A stretch of 64,000 nt of DNA from Bacteroidota bacterium (GTDB taxonomy: Bacteria > Bacteroidota > Bacteroidia > AKYH767-A > OLB10). Positions 1 to 10,571 of this stretch are shown here, piece by piece. The translations under genes and the position numbers were made by a program. The number at the start of each line of letters is the position of its first letter. The first letter of the stretch is position 1. The stretch lies in contig JADKIC010000010.1 in assembly GCA_016721435.1 (NCBI GenBank), positions 68,226-132,225 of the forward strand, given 5' to 3'. A model generated the notes under the pieces. It was not told the DNA's origin. It ran no database searches and saw only the letters and a list, made by a program, of their open reading frames with translations.

Positions 1-17
1 GCGATACGCTTCATGGG
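1..17. repeat. Half copy of dispersed palindrome, cut by window edge
   Basis: The first bases repeat the right arm of the palindrome at 112-153 (gcgatacgcttcatgg). Only this arm is inside the window; the left arm would lie upstream of base 1. Confidence 0.55.
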
Positions 18-111
18 ACCCCCTTTCCCGTCAACACAATGGTTGACGGGATCACATCGCCCGTGGACACGTGGCGAGTGAAAACTTTAAACCTTAATCT
101 TTAAACATTAA

Positions 112-153
112 ACCATGAAGCAGAATCGCTAAAAAAGCGATACGCTTCATGGT
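112..153. repeat. Dispersed palindromic repeat, copy 2
   Basis: Outer arms accatgaag (112-120) and cttcatggt (145-153) are perfect inverted repeats. An inner ATCGCT/AGCGAT pair surrounds an A-rich loop. The same element in opposite orientation lies at 38622-38660. It sits directly upstream of the kup promoter, in sequence rich in ttaaac/tttaaa words. It could act as a terminator for the gene left of the window, or be a mobile REP-like element. Confidence 0.7.
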
Positions 154-174
154 ATACTTTAAACATTAAACTAC

Positions 175-183
175 TACATTTGC
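175..183 (+). promoter_or_regulatory. Bacteroidota -7 box for kup
   Basis: TACATTTGC matches the Bacteroidota -7 consensus TAnnTTTG. It ends about 20 bases before the kup start, implying a very short leader. No convincing -33 TTTG box is visible. Confidence 0.55.
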
Positions 184-201
184 ACCTCGGTTTTCAACCC
201 C

Positions 202-2145
202 TTGAGCTCCCATACCTCACATCAGAAAATTACGGCCGCCGGATTATTGGTGACTTTGGGTATTATTTATGGTGATATCGGTACTTCACCATTGTATGTG
301 ATGAAGGCGATAGTGGGGAAAGGACCTATTGAAACTGCAGTTATTTTAGGAGGACTTTCCTGTATTTTCTGGACAATTACCCTGCAAACTACCCTGAAGT
401 ATGTCATCCTGACCTTACGTGCTGATAATAAAGGAGAAGGTGGTATTTTTTCTTTATACGCCCTTGTGCGTCGACGAAAAATTGCCTGGCTTGTTTTTCC
501 GGCGCTGATTGGAGGTAGTACCTTGCTGGCGGATGGTATAATCACACCGCCCATTTCCGTGGCATCAGCGGTGGAAGGGTTGCAGGCTATTCGTCCTGAT
601 ATTCCAACCATACCCATCGTGATTAGTATTATCACGGCCTTGTTTGTGATTCAGCGATTCGGTACGAACTTCATTGGTAAGTTCTTTGGTCCGGTGATGT
701 TACTTTGGTTTGGGATGCTGGGAGTGTTGGGTATATTAAGTATTGGAAAGGATTTTACTGTTTTTAAGGCGATCAATCCCATGTATGCGGCAGATTTGCT
801 CTTCGATCATCCCGGTGGATTTTGGTTGTTGGGTGCGGTCTTCCTTTGTACAACGGGTGCCGAAGCCTTGTATAGCGATCTCGGACATTGTGGTAAGAAG
901 AATGTGCGGTTGACATGGTGCTTGGTGAAAGCGATGTTGCTGGTGAATTATTTCGGACAGGGTGTCTATCTGATGGAACACGATGGTCAGACTCTGGACG
1001 GTGGTAATCCTTTTTATTTACTGATGGCTGATTGGTTTTTACCTATCGGAATTGGCATCGCTACTGCCTCCGCAATTATTGCTTCTCAGGCGATGATCAG
1101 TGGTTCATTTACTTTGATCAATGAAGCCATCCGTTTAAATTTCTGGCCCAAGGTGAAAGTAGTTTATCCTTCCGATTTGCGGGGCCAATTGTATATTCCC
1201 TCGCTGAACTGGTTGCTTTATGCAGGCTGTATTGGAGTGGTGCTTTATTTTGAAGAGTCTTCGAAGATGGAGGCGGCCTATGGTTTAGCTATTGTCACCA
1301 CTTTTATAATGACGACAATACTTTTGACCAATTATCTCATTCTTTATAAGTATCCCAAAATTTTGGCATATATATTATTGCCCGTTTATCTGACCATTGA
1401 TTTCAGTTTTCTGGCAGCGAATCTTGCTAAATTTTCCCACGGCGGTTGGGTGACATTTTTAATTGCCAGTGTTTTGATTACCGTGATGATTGTGCTTTAT
1501 TATTCAAGGAAGATCAGAAATAAGTTAGTAGAGTTTGTGAAAGTGGATGAATTTCTTCCCTTGCTGGAGAAGCTGAGCAGCGACACTACTATTCCAAAGT
1601 ATGCCACGCACCTCGTCTACCTGACTAGCGCCAATTATATTAATGAAATAGAAGAGAAGGTGGTGCATTCTATTTTGTACAAGCAACCCAAGCGTGCCGA
1701 TATGTATTGGTTTGTGCATGTGGATGTGCTGGATGAACCCTATACACTGGAGTACAAGGTGACAGAGGTAATGAAGGATAAGTTGATGCGCGTTGATTTT
1801 AAAATTGGTTTCCGTATTGATCCAAGAATTAACCTGATGTTCCGTCATGTGGTGGAAGACCTGGTGAAAAATAAGGAAGTAAATATCGTTAGCCGTTATC
1901 CTTCTCTGGAGAAACGTCACCTGACCGGCGACTTCAGATTCGTGGTGATGGAGAAGTTTCTTAGCGTAGACAATGATCTCCCCTGGCGCCAGAAAATCAT
2001 TATGGATCTTTATTTCCTCATTAAGCGTGTCGCCCTCCCTGAAGAAAAAGCTTTCGGACTCGATACAAGTACAGTAGCCGTTGAGAAAGTTCCGCTTATC
2101 GTGAGACCCATTATCGGTCTCAAGCTCAAAAGAATTGAGCGATAA
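202..2145 (+). CDS. kup: Kup-type potassium uptake permease
   Basis: This is an inner-membrane K+ importer of the KUP/HAK/KT family, thought to work as a K+/H+ symporter. The 647 residues match the usual family length. The N-terminus carries the family signature GDIGTSPLY (residues 24-32), followed by about 12 hydrophobic segments to about residue 445 and a hydrophilic cytoplasmic C-terminal domain of about 200 residues. The start is TTG at 202: no upstream in-frame ATG is visible and the protein begins with the expected KITAAGLLVTLG stretch. A -7 box lies 20 bases upstream. The gene looks monocistronic and intact, one of the minority here without a frameshift. Confidence 0.95.
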   Translation: MSSHTSHQKITAAGLLVTLGIIYGDIGTSPLYVMKAIVGKGPIETAVILGGLSCIFWTITLQTTLKYVILTLRADNKGEGGIFSLYALVRRRKIAWLVFPALIGGSTLLADGIITPPISVASAVEGLQAIRPDIPTIPIVISIITALFVIQRFGTNFIGKFFGPVMLLWFGMLGVLGILSIGKDFTVFKAINPMYAADLLFDHPGGFWLLGAVFLCTTGAEALYSDLGHCGKKNVRLTWCLVKAMLLVNYFGQGVYLMEHDGQTLDGGNPFYLLMADWFLPIGIGIATASAIIASQAMISGSFTLINEAIRLNFWPKVKVVYPSDLRGQLYIPSLNWLLYAGCIGVVLYFEESSKMEAAYGLAIVTTFIMTTILLTNYLILYKYPKILAYILLPVYLTIDFSFLAANLAKFSHGGWVTFLIASVLITVMIVLYYSRKIRNKLVEFVKVDEFLPLLEKLSSDTTIPKYATHLVYLTSANYINEIEEKVVHSILYKQPKRADMYWFVHVDVLDEPYTLEYKVTEVMKDKLMRVDFKIGFRIDPRINLMFRHVVEDLVKNKEVNIVSRYPSLEKRHLTGDFRFVVMEKFLSVDNDLPWRQKIIMDLYFLIKRVALPEEKAFGLDTSTVAVEKVPLIVRPIIGLKLKRIER

Positions 2146-2440
2146 ATCTGCTCCCCCTCCAAATTCATTTTTCAATACTTATGTAAGATTAATCATCTTT
2201 TGCCCTTTTTTACAGGCCGATCCTTCTTTATATTGATCCTCTCAAATTCATTCTTTCTACCTGTGTATTAAAGCAGGCTCGCGAGCACTACACATCTCCC
2301 CGCCCTCGCCCTTAATCCCCTAAAATTTTCCAAAAAATGTCAGATCACCCCAAAAAGCCCCGACTATTTCCATGAAAACCTCTTTTTATTAACCATCCCC
2401 CTAAAAAATCAGGGGTCTGTTGAAAAAAAACACCTTTTTC

Positions 2441-2472
2441 TTGACACCACCCCCCAAAATCTCATACATTTG
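2441..2472 (+). promoter_or_regulatory. Probable glnN promoter
   Basis: TTG at 2441 followed by TACATTTG at 2465-2472 resembles the Bacteroidota -33/-7 pair. If used, it gives an unusually long leader of about 275 bases before glnN, most of it simple repeat. Confidence 0.5.
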
Positions 2473-2569
2473 CCCCGGATTAATGCTAAACTGCTGATTC
2501 GTCCTAACTGTCTCAACATCTTCCCACATAGCCACCATTATCCCCGCAGCCATCTCCCAATACGCCACT

Positions 2570-2750
2570 CCCATCACCCATCACCCATCACCCATCAAAA
2601 CAATCATTCACTATAGCATTCATCAAATCATCGCATCGCAAAGCTTCGCGATCAAATCTTCAAATCATAACATCTTCAAATCTTCAAATTAAAAAATCTT
2701 CAAATTAAAAACATTCATCAATTCATCAATTCAATAATTCATCAATTAAA
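2570..2750. repeat. Short-period repeat tract abutting glnN start
   Basis: The tract starts with about four tandem CCCATCA units (2570-2597). It then degenerates through ATCTTCAA units into ATTCATCA/ATTCATCAATTC units, ending immediately before the ATG at 2753. Related tracts abut genes near 20165, 34473 and 44411. Confidence 0.75.
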
Positions 2751-2752
2751 AC

Positions 2753-4945
2753 ATGGCTATCCTCCGCTTCCGCGCACTAGAAAAATGTATCAACCGCACT
2801 CCCGTTGTGGTGGTTCCTCCTTCAGGAAAAGTTTCTGATTATTACGCAGTAAATGTATTCGACAAAGAGAAGATGCATAAATATCTCAGCAAAGAGGTGT
2901 TTAAGCAGGTGATGGAAGCGACTACCACCGGTCAGCGTATCGATCGCAAAGTAGCAGAACTCGTGGCAGCAGCGATGAAGAACTGGGCCGTGAGCATGGG
3001 CGCGACACATTATACCCATTGGTTCCAGCCGCTAACGGGTACCACAGCCGAAAAACACGATTCTTTCTTTGAACTTAGTGATGAAGGTCGTGCGATCGAA
3101 GCATTCAGCTCCAGTGCGCTCGTGCAGCAGGAACCCGATGCTTCTTCCTTCCCCAGCGGCGGTATTCGCAATACGTTTGAAGCACGTGGTTATACGGCAT
3201 GGGATCCCAGCTCTCCGGCATTTATCATGGATAGCCCTTCCGGAAAGACGCTCTGCATCCCTACTATTTTCGTTTCCTATACCGGCGAAACCCTTGATTA
3301 TAAGGCGCCATTATTAAAAGCACTGCATGCCCTCAATCAGGCCGCTGTTCCCGTTTGTCAGTTCTTCGATAAGAATGTCACCAATGTTTGGTCGACACTC
3401 GGCATTGAACAGGAATATTTTCTTGTTGACATCGATATTTATAATGCACGCCCTGATCTGGAAATGACAGGTCGTACTTTGTTTGGTGCAGAGGCAGCGA
3501 AGGGACAACAACTCGAAGACCATTACTTCGGATCTATTCCCGACAGAGTGAATTCGTTCATGGTGGATTTCGAAGTGGAATCGTTGAAGCTGGGTATTCC
3601 GCTCAAGACACGTCACAATGAAGTAGCTCCATCGCAATTCGAGTGTGCGCCGGTGTTTGAAGATATCAATCTCGCCGTGGATCATAATCAGTTATTGATG
3701 GATCTGATGGATAAGGTAGCACGTCGTCATAACTTCAAAGTATTGTTACATGAGAAGCCTTATGCGGGCATCAACGGTTCCGGTAAACACAATAACTGGA
3801 GCATGACCACCAATACCGGCAAGAACCTGCTCTCGCCCGGTAATTCTCCTAAAAGTAACCTGTGGTTCCTGACGTTTTTCATCAACACCATCAAAGCGGT
3901 TCATGAACATGCGGATCTCCTGCGTGCTTCTATAGCTACAGCCAGTAATGATCATCGCCTCGGTGCCAATGAAGCTCCTCCGGCTATCATGTCCATCTTC
4001 CTCGGACGACAGCTCTCCTCCGTTTTGGATGAAATTGAAAAATCAGTGAATGAGAAGAAGATGACACCGGAACAAAAGACCGCGTTAAAATTAAATATCG
4101 GTAAAATTCCGGAAATCCTCCTCGACAATACAGATCGTAACCGTACATCACCGTTTGCTTTTACAGGAAATAAATTTGAGTTTCGCGCGGTAGGTTCATC
4201 TGCGAATTCTGCACATCCGATGACGATTTTGAATACCATCGTAGCCGATCAGTTGAAGAAATTTCACGCGGAAGTGGAAGCCATCGCGAAGAAAGGTATT
4301 AAGACCGATGAAGCCGTATTGAAAGTACTCAGAAAATATATTGTAGATACGAAAGCCATTCGCTTTGAAGGCAACGGTTATGGCGATGAATGGAAGAAGG
4401 AAGCGAAGAAGCGTGGCTTGAGCAATGTGACAACAACACCTCCTGCTCTGGATGCTTTTGTGACGAAGAAGTCAATGGATCTCTTCGAGCGAAACGGTAT
4501 CTTCAGTCACCGCGAGAATGAAGCGCGACACGAGATCATGCTCGAAACGTATATCAAGAAAATACAAATAGAATCCCGTGTGATGGGACATCTGGCCAGT
4601 AATCATATCATCCCTGCTGCGATTAAGTACCAGCATCTCCTCGTACAGAATGTGGAAGGCATGAAGGATATCGGTTTGCCGAAGGATACTTATACCACCC
4701 AATTGGAATTGATTCGTGAGATATCTGCTCATCTCACCATCATTAAAAAGAACGTCGACGAAATGGTGGAGGCCAGAAAGAAAGCGAATGCGATAGAGAA
4801 TGTGCGTTCAAGGGCCATTGCTTATTGTGATAAGGTGAAAGCCTATTTCGATACCATCCGTTACCATGTCGATAAACTGGAATTGATAGTGGATGACGAA
4901 TGTTGGCCACTTCCAAAGATTCGTGAGATGGTGACGATACGCTAA
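2753..4945 (+). CDS. glnN: Type III glutamine synthetase
   Basis: ATP-dependent glutamine synthetase of the large GSIII class, assimilating ammonium onto glutamate in the cytoplasm. The 730 residues fit the class, which is common in Bacteroidota and cyanobacteria. The GSIII-specific N-terminal region covers about residues 1-200. The catalytic domain contains the ATP/glutamate-site motif NGSGKHNNW (341-349), an EQEYFLVD glutamate stretch and an NRTSPFAFTGNKFEFR segment. The ATG at 2753 directly follows a repeat tract. A strong terminator follows the stop. Together with the glutamate dehydrogenase at 39.5-41.2 kb, it supplies the core of ammonium assimilation. The gene is intact. Confidence 0.96.
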   Translation: MAILRFRALEKCINRTPVVVVPPSGKVSDYYAVNVFDKEKMHKYLSKEVFKQVMEATTTGQRIDRKVAELVAAAMKNWAVSMGATHYTHWFQPLTGTTAEKHDSFFELSDEGRAIEAFSSSALVQQEPDASSFPSGGIRNTFEARGYTAWDPSSPAFIMDSPSGKTLCIPTIFVSYTGETLDYKAPLLKALHALNQAAVPVCQFFDKNVTNVWSTLGIEQEYFLVDIDIYNARPDLEMTGRTLFGAEAAKGQQLEDHYFGSIPDRVNSFMVDFEVESLKLGIPLKTRHNEVAPSQFECAPVFEDINLAVDHNQLLMDLMDKVARRHNFKVLLHEKPYAGINGSGKHNNWSMTTNTGKNLLSPGNSPKSNLWFLTFFINTIKAVHEHADLLRASIATASNDHRLGANEAPPAIMSIFLGRQLSSVLDEIEKSVNEKKMTPEQKTALKLNIGKIPEILLDNTDRNRTSPFAFTGNKFEFRAVGSSANSAHPMTILNTIVADQLKKFHAEVEAIAKKGIKTDEAVLKVLRKYIVDTKAIRFEGNGYGDEWKKEAKKRGLSNVTTTPPALDAFVTKKSMDLFERNGIFSHRENEARHEIMLETYIKKIQIESRVMGHLASNHIIPAAIKYQHLLVQNVEGMKDIGLPKDTYTTQLELIREISAHLTIIKKNVDEMVEARKKANAIENVRSRAIAYCDKVKAYFDTIRYHVDKLELIVDDECWPLPKIREMVTIR

Positions 4946-4962
4946 GATCGTTTATAGTATTG

Positions 4963-4998
4963 AAAGAGAGTCTCTGTAAAAAGAGGCTCTTTTTTTTA
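4963..4998. terminator. Strong intrinsic terminator between glnN and the convergent gene
   Basis: A stem of about 13 pairs, with two G-T wobbles, runs from AAAGAGAGTCTCT (from 4963) to AGAGGCTCTTTTT (to 4994), with a 6-base loop and a following T run. It serves glnN and overlaps the last codons of the minus-strand gene ending at 4996. Confidence 0.85.
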
Positions 4999-6177
4999 CA
5001 CCAGCTTTCTGCAAAAATAATGGAGGCTACCCGTGTAGATGGTGGAGGTAAACATCAAAATCCACAGGGTATGGATTGTATTTCCACTCGAAAAGGCAAA
5101 TACGGTACCGATGATTTGAAGTGGTATCAACAGTCCATTCATCAGGTCAATAGTTTTTCCTTCCCGATATTTAATAAGTAAGTACTCTTTGGGAATAGTG
5201 TAAAAGGACATCAGGCTCATCAAAAATACCGGAACCATTATTTCAGGATGTAACACTAATTGATCGTTCGTTGTGGAAAGCAGGAAATAACCGCCACAAG
5301 TCCAAACGAAACTAACCAGACTTCCATAGATGGTGAATTTTAAGCTATGACGATCTATTTCTCCATTGTTTAAGAATTGAAACGAAGTGATTTTATTTTT
5401 CATGATCGGGTAGGAGAGTTGAATGGCCGCAATTCCCCATAGAAAAATCATGTAGAATTTACCTAGTGCCAGTCCCGGTAAAATAAAGATGGCCGGCAAA
5501 AGAATGATTTTGTTTTTTAGAAAAGGATAGAATACTGCTGATAAAAACGGGGAGTTCTGTTTGATCATCGTGAAATTGACACGGGGCAAAAGAGGGAAGG
5601 AAAAGTTGGCACCGGTGATGGTGGAATGCATTAAGAATTTCAAAAGTTCTGCACCTGCAAGTATACTGAATAGAATTTCCGCTCTGAAAACATCCGTATA
5701 GAGAAGGAGTAGAGCAAGGCAGATGCTATTTAGCACCCATTCATTCACAACGCGTCGTGGAACCTGAGCATCACTGCCCGGCATAAAAAAGTAACTTAAG
5801 TTGTAAAATCTGAAGAGCGACCAAAGGAATCCACTAAGCAAAATGGTTATCGGAATTTGCAGCAGGAACAGCAACGAAACACTCACGAATGCGACCGTTG
5901 TGCGTGCACGAATCGCATTTTTCCATTCCGACACATGAACATCGCTTTGTCCGTTAAGTAGCGTATTCATGCTGTAGGAAAAGTTGAAATGAATCAAGAA
6001 CTGAAGGCCGTAGAATACGATGTAAACAGGTAGTATTTGACCAAGATACAGCAGTCCGAATCTGTTTGCAATGATGACCGGAATGAAAAATGTGATCATC
6101 AGAACGGCTCCATGAGACAGCATAGCTTTTCGAAGGACATCTGAAACAGAATGGTGATAGTGGGCTGACGGAGACAT
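4996..6177 (-). CDS. Polytopic membrane protein, possible polysaccharide-flippase-like
   Basis: A 393-residue protein with about 10-11 hydrophobic helices and short basic loops. The size and helix pattern resemble the MATE/Wzx oligosaccharide flippase superfamily, but I cannot identify a diagnostic motif, so this is inference. The start is ATG at 6177. It follows the glycosyltransferase-like membrane gene (stop at 6234) by 57 bases on the same strand, so the two probably form an operon for a surface polysaccharide or glycolipid. It ends at the bidirectional terminator shared with glnN. The reading frame is intact. Confidence 0.6.
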   Translation of the reverse strand: MSPSAHYHHSVSDVLRKAMLSHGAVLMITFFIPVIIANRFGLLYLGQILPVYIVFYGLQFLIHFNFSYSMNTLLNGQSDVHVSEWKNAIRARTTVAFVSVSLLFLLQIPITILLSGFLWSLFRFYNLSYFFMPGSDAQVPRRVVNEWVLNSICLALLLLYTDVFRAEILFSILAGAELLKFLMHSTITGANFSFPLLPRVNFTMIKQNSPFLSAVFYPFLKNKIILLPAIFILPGLALGKFYMIFLWGIAAIQLSYPIMKNKITSFQFLNNGEIDRHSLKFTIYGSLVSFVWTCGGYFLLSTTNDQLVLHPEIMVPVFLMSLMSFYTIPKEYLLIKYREGKTIDLMNGLLIPLQIIGTVFAFSSGNTIHTLWILMFTSTIYTGSLHYFCRKLV

Positions 6178-6233
6178 GCAGAGGTGCTGAAAACATGTTT
6201 ACGAAAAATAACGCTAAATGTTTCTTGCTTTTT

Positions 6234-7663
6234 CTACTGCTTTATCCGGTATAACTCCCATCCGTTCGGATAGGAGTTTAAAAACATCAAACGCCCCTGA
6301 TTTCTGAGCGTGACATAACTCTTGTAGGGAACAAAATTTTTATCTTCACTTTTAAATCGGGTTTTATTAAAAAGCAATAAATCGCCATTCATGTAAAGCA
6401 TATCCGGAGTACTCCACATGTTCACGACTTCTTGCGGAATTTCGTAGGTCCTCAACGCCGGGTCAATGGCATAGGTGTTTAATGTTGTCACCGGTTTCAG
6501 CTTTAGCGATGCAGCGATAACATATTCTTCTTGCTGATATTTAATGACCGGTGTAATAACTTTGATAGCAAGGAGTATTTGTATAGCAACGGCAACGACA
6601 TAAACAGCTACGCGTTGATTTCTCGTGCGAAATTTGAAAATGATGAGCTCATAAGCAGGATAAAATGCCAGCAAGGCTATAGGAAATGCGGGAAGCAGGT
6701 AGCGTAAATTCTGAGCAGGTAGTCCGGCAATGAAAAGTAGAAAAAGAAAATGGCTAATCACCCAACTCAATGGTAATCTGAATTTAAGTCGTAAACTGAC
6801 GATGATGAAGAGTAAACCTATGAGGCAATAGCCCGGATGCAATAAGGTGCTAATGACAAATGCAATATTGGGTAGTGTATATTGTTCAGGATTTCCATTT
6901 AATTCAAATGTGCTGCTGAAGAGATTAAGTGCCGACCATTCTTTAAGCCAGGGATGTAACAGAAGATTGAGCCCTTCTTGACCTTTGAAAAAGATACTGG
7001 GCGTATGTAGGTGATGATGATGGCAAAGATGCAGATCAGTAATACCGAGAATCTCTTCGAAACGGCTGTCCATATCATAGGTAACACAGGAAGTAACAGC
7101 AGAAAGGTGGCATACCGCGTTTGAACGGCAAGAACCGCTGCGCAGGTTGCAAGTAACATCGACTGACTGCTGCGGGAAGTTCTCCATTTATAACTCTCCA
7201 GAAGCGCAATCATGAGAAAAGCCATACTCAGCATATCGGCAAGTCCGACAATGGCCGCTTTTAAATAGAAGGGGGATAGGAATAAAATCAGAAAAGCGTA
7301 CCGTTGTCGCTGTGTTCCTTCGGGATAAATTTGATTGAGCAGACGACAAAAGGAAATATAGCAGACACCGGCCGATGCTATACTTACAAACTGCAAGGCA
7401 AATAATTTGGGGATGATGAGCGACACAATAGCTCCGGCCAATGGAAAAAGAATTGGACTATGATAACTGGGCTGTGCTGCTCCTCCCGAGAGAAATGTGA
7501 AAAGCCCCTGCATGATGCGGTAGTTCTCATGCGATTCAGAGCCGTAGAGCCCATTGAATTGCTTCCAGTAGCTGACAATAAACAGGACAGGTAACAGCAG
7601 GAATACGACCACCCAGTTGAACTGGAGATTGTCCTTGCTTTTATGACCTGAAGCTGCTTTCAT
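6234..7663 (-). CDS. Membrane glycosyltransferase-like protein (GT39/ArnT type), frameshifted
   Basis: One gene read in two frames: the N-terminal part from ATG 7663 to about 7020, then the C-terminal part to the stop at 6234. Adding one base near 7010-7030 rejoins IIITYIRPVSF to the following IFFKGQEGLN frame, giving about 476 residues. The protein has about 9-10 membrane helices and an acidic first periplasmic loop (GSESHENYR). It ends in a soluble C-terminal tail, as in polyprenyl-phosphate-sugar-dependent mannosyl/arabinosyl transferases. The family call rests on topology and this loop. It is probably co-transcribed with the membrane protein at 4996-6177. The break looks like a sequencing deletion. 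Confidence 0.6.
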
Positions 7664-7695
7664 GAATCGATAAAATTAATGAAAGCGTTTTGATT

Positions 7696-10007
7696 TCAAA
7701 ATGTCATGTTCACACCGAAGGAGGGAAGGAAGGGCAATTGGTTGACACGTTGGTACCTGACTCTGTCAAAATAGAAAATATTTTCGCGATCATAGATGTT
7801 AATCGCACTGGCCGTTATTTCCATATTGGAATTTTTCCCGAGCACAATGGATTTTTTCAGACTAAAATCAAGGCGGTGATAGGAGGGGAGGCGTTTTTCA
7901 TTGAGTGGGCCATAAACGATTCCCAAATCACCATTCTCAGCCAATGGATCCGTGTACAAGCCATCTTCAAAATTCTGATACTCGTAAAATCCTCCGGTAC
8001 CACTGAACGGAAATCCGGATCCATAATTCCATCTCACATTAAATTCCCAATCCAGCTTCTTACCAAATGTATAGGAACCAACGAGGTTGATATTATGCCG
8101 ACGGTCGAAGTGAGGTCTGTAGGTGCGGATTCCATCATAGCGCTCTACAAAGGTGAGCGAATATACTGCCCATAGATAAATGCGTTTTAATTCATATTTA
8201 GCTACTAAATCAGCACCATAGGATTTTCCTTCTTCCACAATGAAATCTTTCTTGAGATAGTCCGGCTTGTCTGAATAGAAGCCATTATCGGGATATACTT
8301 TATCGCGATTGATGTTTGACAATTGCACAAATTGCTTGTAGAATCCTTCAATGTTTATATCGAGATGTTTAGTGACATCCATTTCCACTCCAAAGATGAT
8401 ATCTCTGGCTTTTTGCAAACGTGTCGGCACTTCCTTTCCGTTGAATTGATCAGGAAGACTTTCGGGACCACTCAGAAATCCATAAAATAAATTCACTACA
8501 TCTCTGTCGGAAACAGCACTGATTAAGTTTTGTGCATACATTCCTCCCGCCAGTTTAAAACGTACTTTTTCAAAGGCATTGTACTTTATTCCTATGCGAG
8601 GCTCCGGCGAAAATTCCGACAGAGACGCAAAGTACTGAAAGCGTATGCTGGGTTCAATTACGATTTTCTCTCTTGAAATCCGATAGCGTAAAAAAGACCC
8701 GAACTCTGTTGTGTTTTCTATCTGCTCGTAGCTAAGCCCGGTAACGGTATTGGTAGTGAATTCTGTTCTGAATCCCAAAACTTCGAGTCCAATTTTTAAC
8801 TCATCTTTATTGATGAAACTTGTATAATTAAATCCGAAATTGAAACCATTTACAGCACTGCTACGGGGTGCTTCATTCGCTTCCTGTTGTTTGATTTGAT
8901 ATTTTGAATACGCAAATACTCCGTCAATAAGTGTATTGGAACCTTTGGTACAAGAATGAAATTAGAACCAAAACCATTCGATTTCCAGTTGATGTCCGTC
9001 ACATCTTTGAAAACAGCATTATCGGTGAAATCAAATCCAAAGAAATTCAACTTAGACCCATTTTCACCATTCATCGATACTTTCCCGTAAAAATCCTGGA
9101 AGTTAAAAGGCAATCCTTCATCGTCAATATAGTCATAAAGAATTTTGGAACTCTGATCGAGATAGGAGTTTTTGTAGGAGAGCAGGAAGGAACTACTCCC
9201 TCCGCCCTCATCTTTTTGTTTTTTGATAGGGCCTTCGAAGAGCAGCTTACTGGCAAAGGTGGTCGCGCTGATTTTGCCGCCAAACCGACGCTTGTTACCA
9301 TCCCTCGTGGTAATATCCATCACAGATGAAATCCGGTCGCCGTAATCGGCCGGAAATCCTCCGGTATACACATCGGCATTACGCAGAATATCCGTATCAA
9401 AAACGGAGAATAAACCGATGGAGTGAAAGGGATTATAAACGATCATTCCATCCAATAACACTTTATTCATAACGGCGGTGCCGCCCCGAATATAGAGCTG
9501 TCCTCCCTGATCACCACTGAACACAACACCGGGAAGTACCTGCAGGTATTGCGCCAGGTCAGGCTCTCCACCGATGGCAGGGACAGATTTTATTTCTTTC
9601 GGTGTAATCTTGGTCACCGATGCCCGCACTTCTGTTTTCTGCGCTTCTTTTTCGGCAGAGACCTCCACCGACTTAAGGTTGATGCTGCCTTTTGTCACAT
9701 AAATCTGTTTGGACAAGACCTGGTCGGGTGCAATTTGAATAGGAATGTTAATCGTATCGTAGCCAAAAGTACTTACGGTAAGCGTGTAACTCCCGGGAAG
9801 AACTTTTGTTATACTGTAAAAACCATTGACATCGGTAATTGAGCCGTAATCTGTCCCCTTCAGAAAGACAGGAGTAAAGAGTACGGGCTCGCCATTTTCT
9901 TTATCATAAAGAAATCCGCGCACTGAACCTGTTTGCTGTGCAACAATGGTAAAGGGCAATAGAAGCAACAGGAGAAATGACGGAATATAGAGTAGCGTTC
10001 GTTTCAA
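7696..10007 (-). CDS. TonB-dependent outer-membrane receptor with CarboxypepD_reg domain, frameshifted
   Basis: An outer-membrane receptor of about 770 residues. A signal peptide ends at VAQQ. A CarboxypepD_reg-like beta-sandwich follows (GSVRGFLYDKENGEPV...). A TonB plug has the motif LYIRGG and the segment DRISSVMDITTRDGN. A long beta-barrel ends in an aromatic residue (GVNMTF). The frame breaks near 8942; restoring one base joins GFGSNFILVPK to SNTLIDGVFAYSKYQ. An upstream ATG at 10094 overlaps the next gene, so I prefer the TTG at 10007, which puts the signal peptide at the N-terminus. No SusD partner is adjacent, so the substrate cannot be inferred. Confidence 0.85.
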
Positions 10008-10080
10008 GGTGCAAGGTTTAACAGGGTAATTAATAATGAATAATTCAATTTTGAATGTGGAGTCAATGAACGGGTAACTG

Positions 10081-10491
10081 TTATTTCTTTTCACTCATCG
10101 CGATTAGGAGATCAAATTCTTCGGGCCGGAGCGATACTACTGACAATCTGTTTAATTTTAACATTTGGATTTCTTTCAACTTGGGCTCTGCTTTAATTGA
10201 TGCAAGTGGAACAGGATGTTTTAATTTTTTATAGGGCTTCAGATCTACTGCTACCCAGTTTTCATCTTCAGTAGTAGGATCCTGATAGGCCGTTTTACTC
10301 ACCTTGGCAATACCCATCACGGCAAGATCTTCATTGCTATGATAAAATAAAACCAAATCACCTTTCTGCATACTTCGCAGGTGATTTCGCGCCTGATAAT
10401 TGCGCACACCATCCCACATTGCGCTGCCCTCCTTCTCGAATTGCTGCCAGGAATATTTGAATGGTTCTGACTTCACCAACCAGTAGTTCAT
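10081..10491 (-). CDS. EVE domain-containing protein
   Basis: A 136-residue single-domain EVE protein of the PUA-like fold. It has the typical start MNYWLVKSEP, WDGVRNYQARN, GDLVLFYHS and a C-terminal LRPEEFDLL. EVE domains bind modified bases in DNA or RNA (established for the family); the ligand here is unknown. Length and motifs are those of the common bacterial single-domain form, and the gene is intact. A TATTTTCG -7-like box lies 20 bases upstream on the minus strand. The TonB receptor gene lies downstream with no clear functional link. Confidence 0.9.
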   Translation of the reverse strand: MNYWLVKSEPFKYSWQQFEKEGSAMWDGVRNYQARNHLRSMQKGDLVLFYHSNEDLAVMGIAKVSKTAYQDPTTEDENWVAVDLKPYKKLKHPVPLASIKAEPKLKEIQMLKLNRLSVVSLRPEEFDLLIAMSEKK

Positions 10492-10510
10492 AGACTTGTA
10501 TAAGGGTGTC

Positions 10511-10518
10511 CGAAAATA
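10511..10518 (-). promoter_or_regulatory. -7-like box for the EVE gene
   Basis: On the minus strand this reads TATTTTCG, one base from TAnnTTTG, 20 bases upstream of the ATG at 10491. Boxes ending in TTTCG recur upstream of the genes starting at 41156 and 44055. Confidence 0.4.
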
Positions 10519-10571
10519 GGAAAAGTGTAGCTATGATTGGGGTTCTTGAGATGGGATTCGCTATTTTTACA

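Larger units (their letters stand above)
2146..2752. other. 607-bp intergenic region between kup and glnN
   Basis: I see no gene here. The left half is plain AT-rich sequence. A promoter-like box lies at 2465-2472. The right part (about 2570-2750) is low-complexity repeat that runs up to the glnN start codon. An imperfect palindrome TCGCAAAGCTTCGCGA lies near 2636-2652. Confidence 0.7.

Noticed and set aside
1525..2175. 216-codon minus-strand ORF inside kup
   Set aside because: It lies entirely opposite a conserved transporter, has no recognisable domain and reads as a complementary-frame shadow.
4960..5181. Short plus-strand ORF after glnN
   Set aside because: It reads through the terminator hairpin and lies opposite a membrane-protein gene.
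10008..10094. Upstream ATG start for the TonB receptor
   Set aside because: It overlaps the EVE gene and would put about 29 residues before the signal peptide; TTG at 10007 fits better.
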